In this document: positions 63,378-64,000 of the stretch, in pieces
Numbering within the stretch: position 1 is the stretch's first letter
Layout of the letters: every line of letters starts with the position of its first letter
NCBI GenBank assembly: GCA_012845835.1
Contig: JABAKD010000027.1
Span: 3,303,465 to 3,367,464 of the forward strand
Reading direction: 5' to 3'
DNA: 64,000 nt
DNA from: Undaria pinnatifida
Taxonomy: Eukaryota > Sar > Phaeophyceae > Laminariales > Alariaceae
Made by a program: the position numbers and the translations under genes
Notes under the pieces: generated by a model
What the model was told of the DNA's origin: nothing
The model's database searches: none
Seen by the model: the letters and a program-made list of their open reading frames with translations, nothing else

Positions 63378-63562
63378 TAAGGGTTAAGGTTAGGGTAGTT
63401 TAAGGTAGTTGGCAACGACACTGTAAAACATCCCCCTCATTACATGAACTAGCCCACCAGGGTACCGGGGTTTTTTTTTGGCGGTCGAGTTAGATCATTG
63501 TGCGGGGTGGAGGACTAGTACTCCGCACAAAGGGAATAATAGTATCGCATGTTACTTATGGT

Positions 63563-63850
63563 AAGGCATCCACGAGGCAGTTAAATGGTACTCCCATTGC
63601 GTTATCTGGAAGTGGCCATACCGGAAATTTAATTGACCCATTGAAGCTGTCATCCATATGCAAATCCGCCTCACAAGCGGTTCTTTGTAGGATGCAGCGC
63701 ACCTTTCATGCGACTCGCCGAACACCTCACGGTGCTTCGTGCTTGGTTCGAGCAATGTCTACCTGGTCGATGAAACCCGGCATTCTCCGTCCCGGCGTGG
63801 TAGGGATGCGAGGGTTTATGGTCATACGGCTACGGCCATGCATGAATATC
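63563..63850 (+). repeat. Dispersed repeat copy
   Basis: It matches 55097-55410 along most of its length (CATGCGACTCGCCGAACACC) and 54575-54680 in inverted orientation. The window ends soon after, with a C-rich run at 63942-63957. Confidence 0.7.
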
Positions 63851-64000
63851 GAATACCCCCCTCCTCCGTTCCCTATTGTGGCCTTTGTTTTCATATCGCC
63901 ATTCTCGAATATAGAAAATATATTAATTATTTCACCCCCCCCCCGCACCCCTCCCCCGAAAACAAAAGGTGCTGGAGCCTTTGCTAGAAGGCTTCAACGA

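Overview
This is a nuclear-genome window from an intron-rich eukaryote, most likely a photosynthetic stramenopile such as a brown alga. The case rests on five things: mid-range GC in bulk DNA, introns of about 0.1 to 4 kb around small GC-richer exons, dense degenerate retrotransposons, many tandem repeats, and a very AT-rich insert carrying a plastid-type phenylalanyl-tRNA synthetase beta gene (a gene kept in plastids of the red lineage). No bacterial operons, rRNA or CRISPR are visible. The species itself cannot be told from this sequence alone.

Left part (1 to about 21 kb): no convincing host gene. It holds a coding-capable inverted duplication (2.1-2.7 kb); two decayed tyrosine-recombinase (DIRS/Ngaro-like) elements (3.97-5.3 kb and 7.33-8.48 kb, both minus strand); about 110-bp tandem repeats (6.0-6.6 kb); LTR-like repeats at 6.9 and 17.0 kb; a 2.5-kb array of related repeats carrying a tRNA-type B-box (10.1-12.66 kb); a Ty3/gypsy-like gag-protease fragment with stops and frameshifts (13.62-16.15 kb, minus strand); and an approximately 340-bp tandem duplication (20.2-20.9 kb). 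A LINE tail sits at 21.64-22.17 kb.

Right part (about 21.2 to 61.9 kb): one giant plus-strand gene, found exon by exon. About 29 exons have GT-AG borders (one possible GC-AG), and the codon phases agree across nearly every junction. In order, the product shows beta-propeller-like segments, an ILEI/FAM3 (PANDER-type) domain, low-complexity and helical segments, a CUB-like domain (FDxRSxTE, DYLxFWKD, PPLVI, NEDWGWKF) of the kind seen in giant HERC/ZZEF1/MYCBP2-type proteins, and a helical region. Both gene ends lie outside what I can identify: no start codon is assigned, and the last exon runs on past 61.87 kb. No catalytic domain is in the window, so an E3-ligase role is only a possibility. 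One intron holds the 1.55-kb plastid-like insert. Others hold a PIF/Harbinger-type MITE, mariner-like TIR elements, a dispersed element of about 85 bp, minisatellites, and a further tyrosine-recombinase tail.

The most unusual signal is that at least six introns of this gene carry tandem copies of their own 3' splice site together with the first tens of bases of the downstream exon (23.5-24.1, 42.5-42.9, 53.7-54.5, 56.2-56.8, 57.5-58.2 and probably 60.9-61.75 kb). This looks like a recurrent duplication process centred on exon 5' edges. All calls were made by reading the sequence, with no database search.
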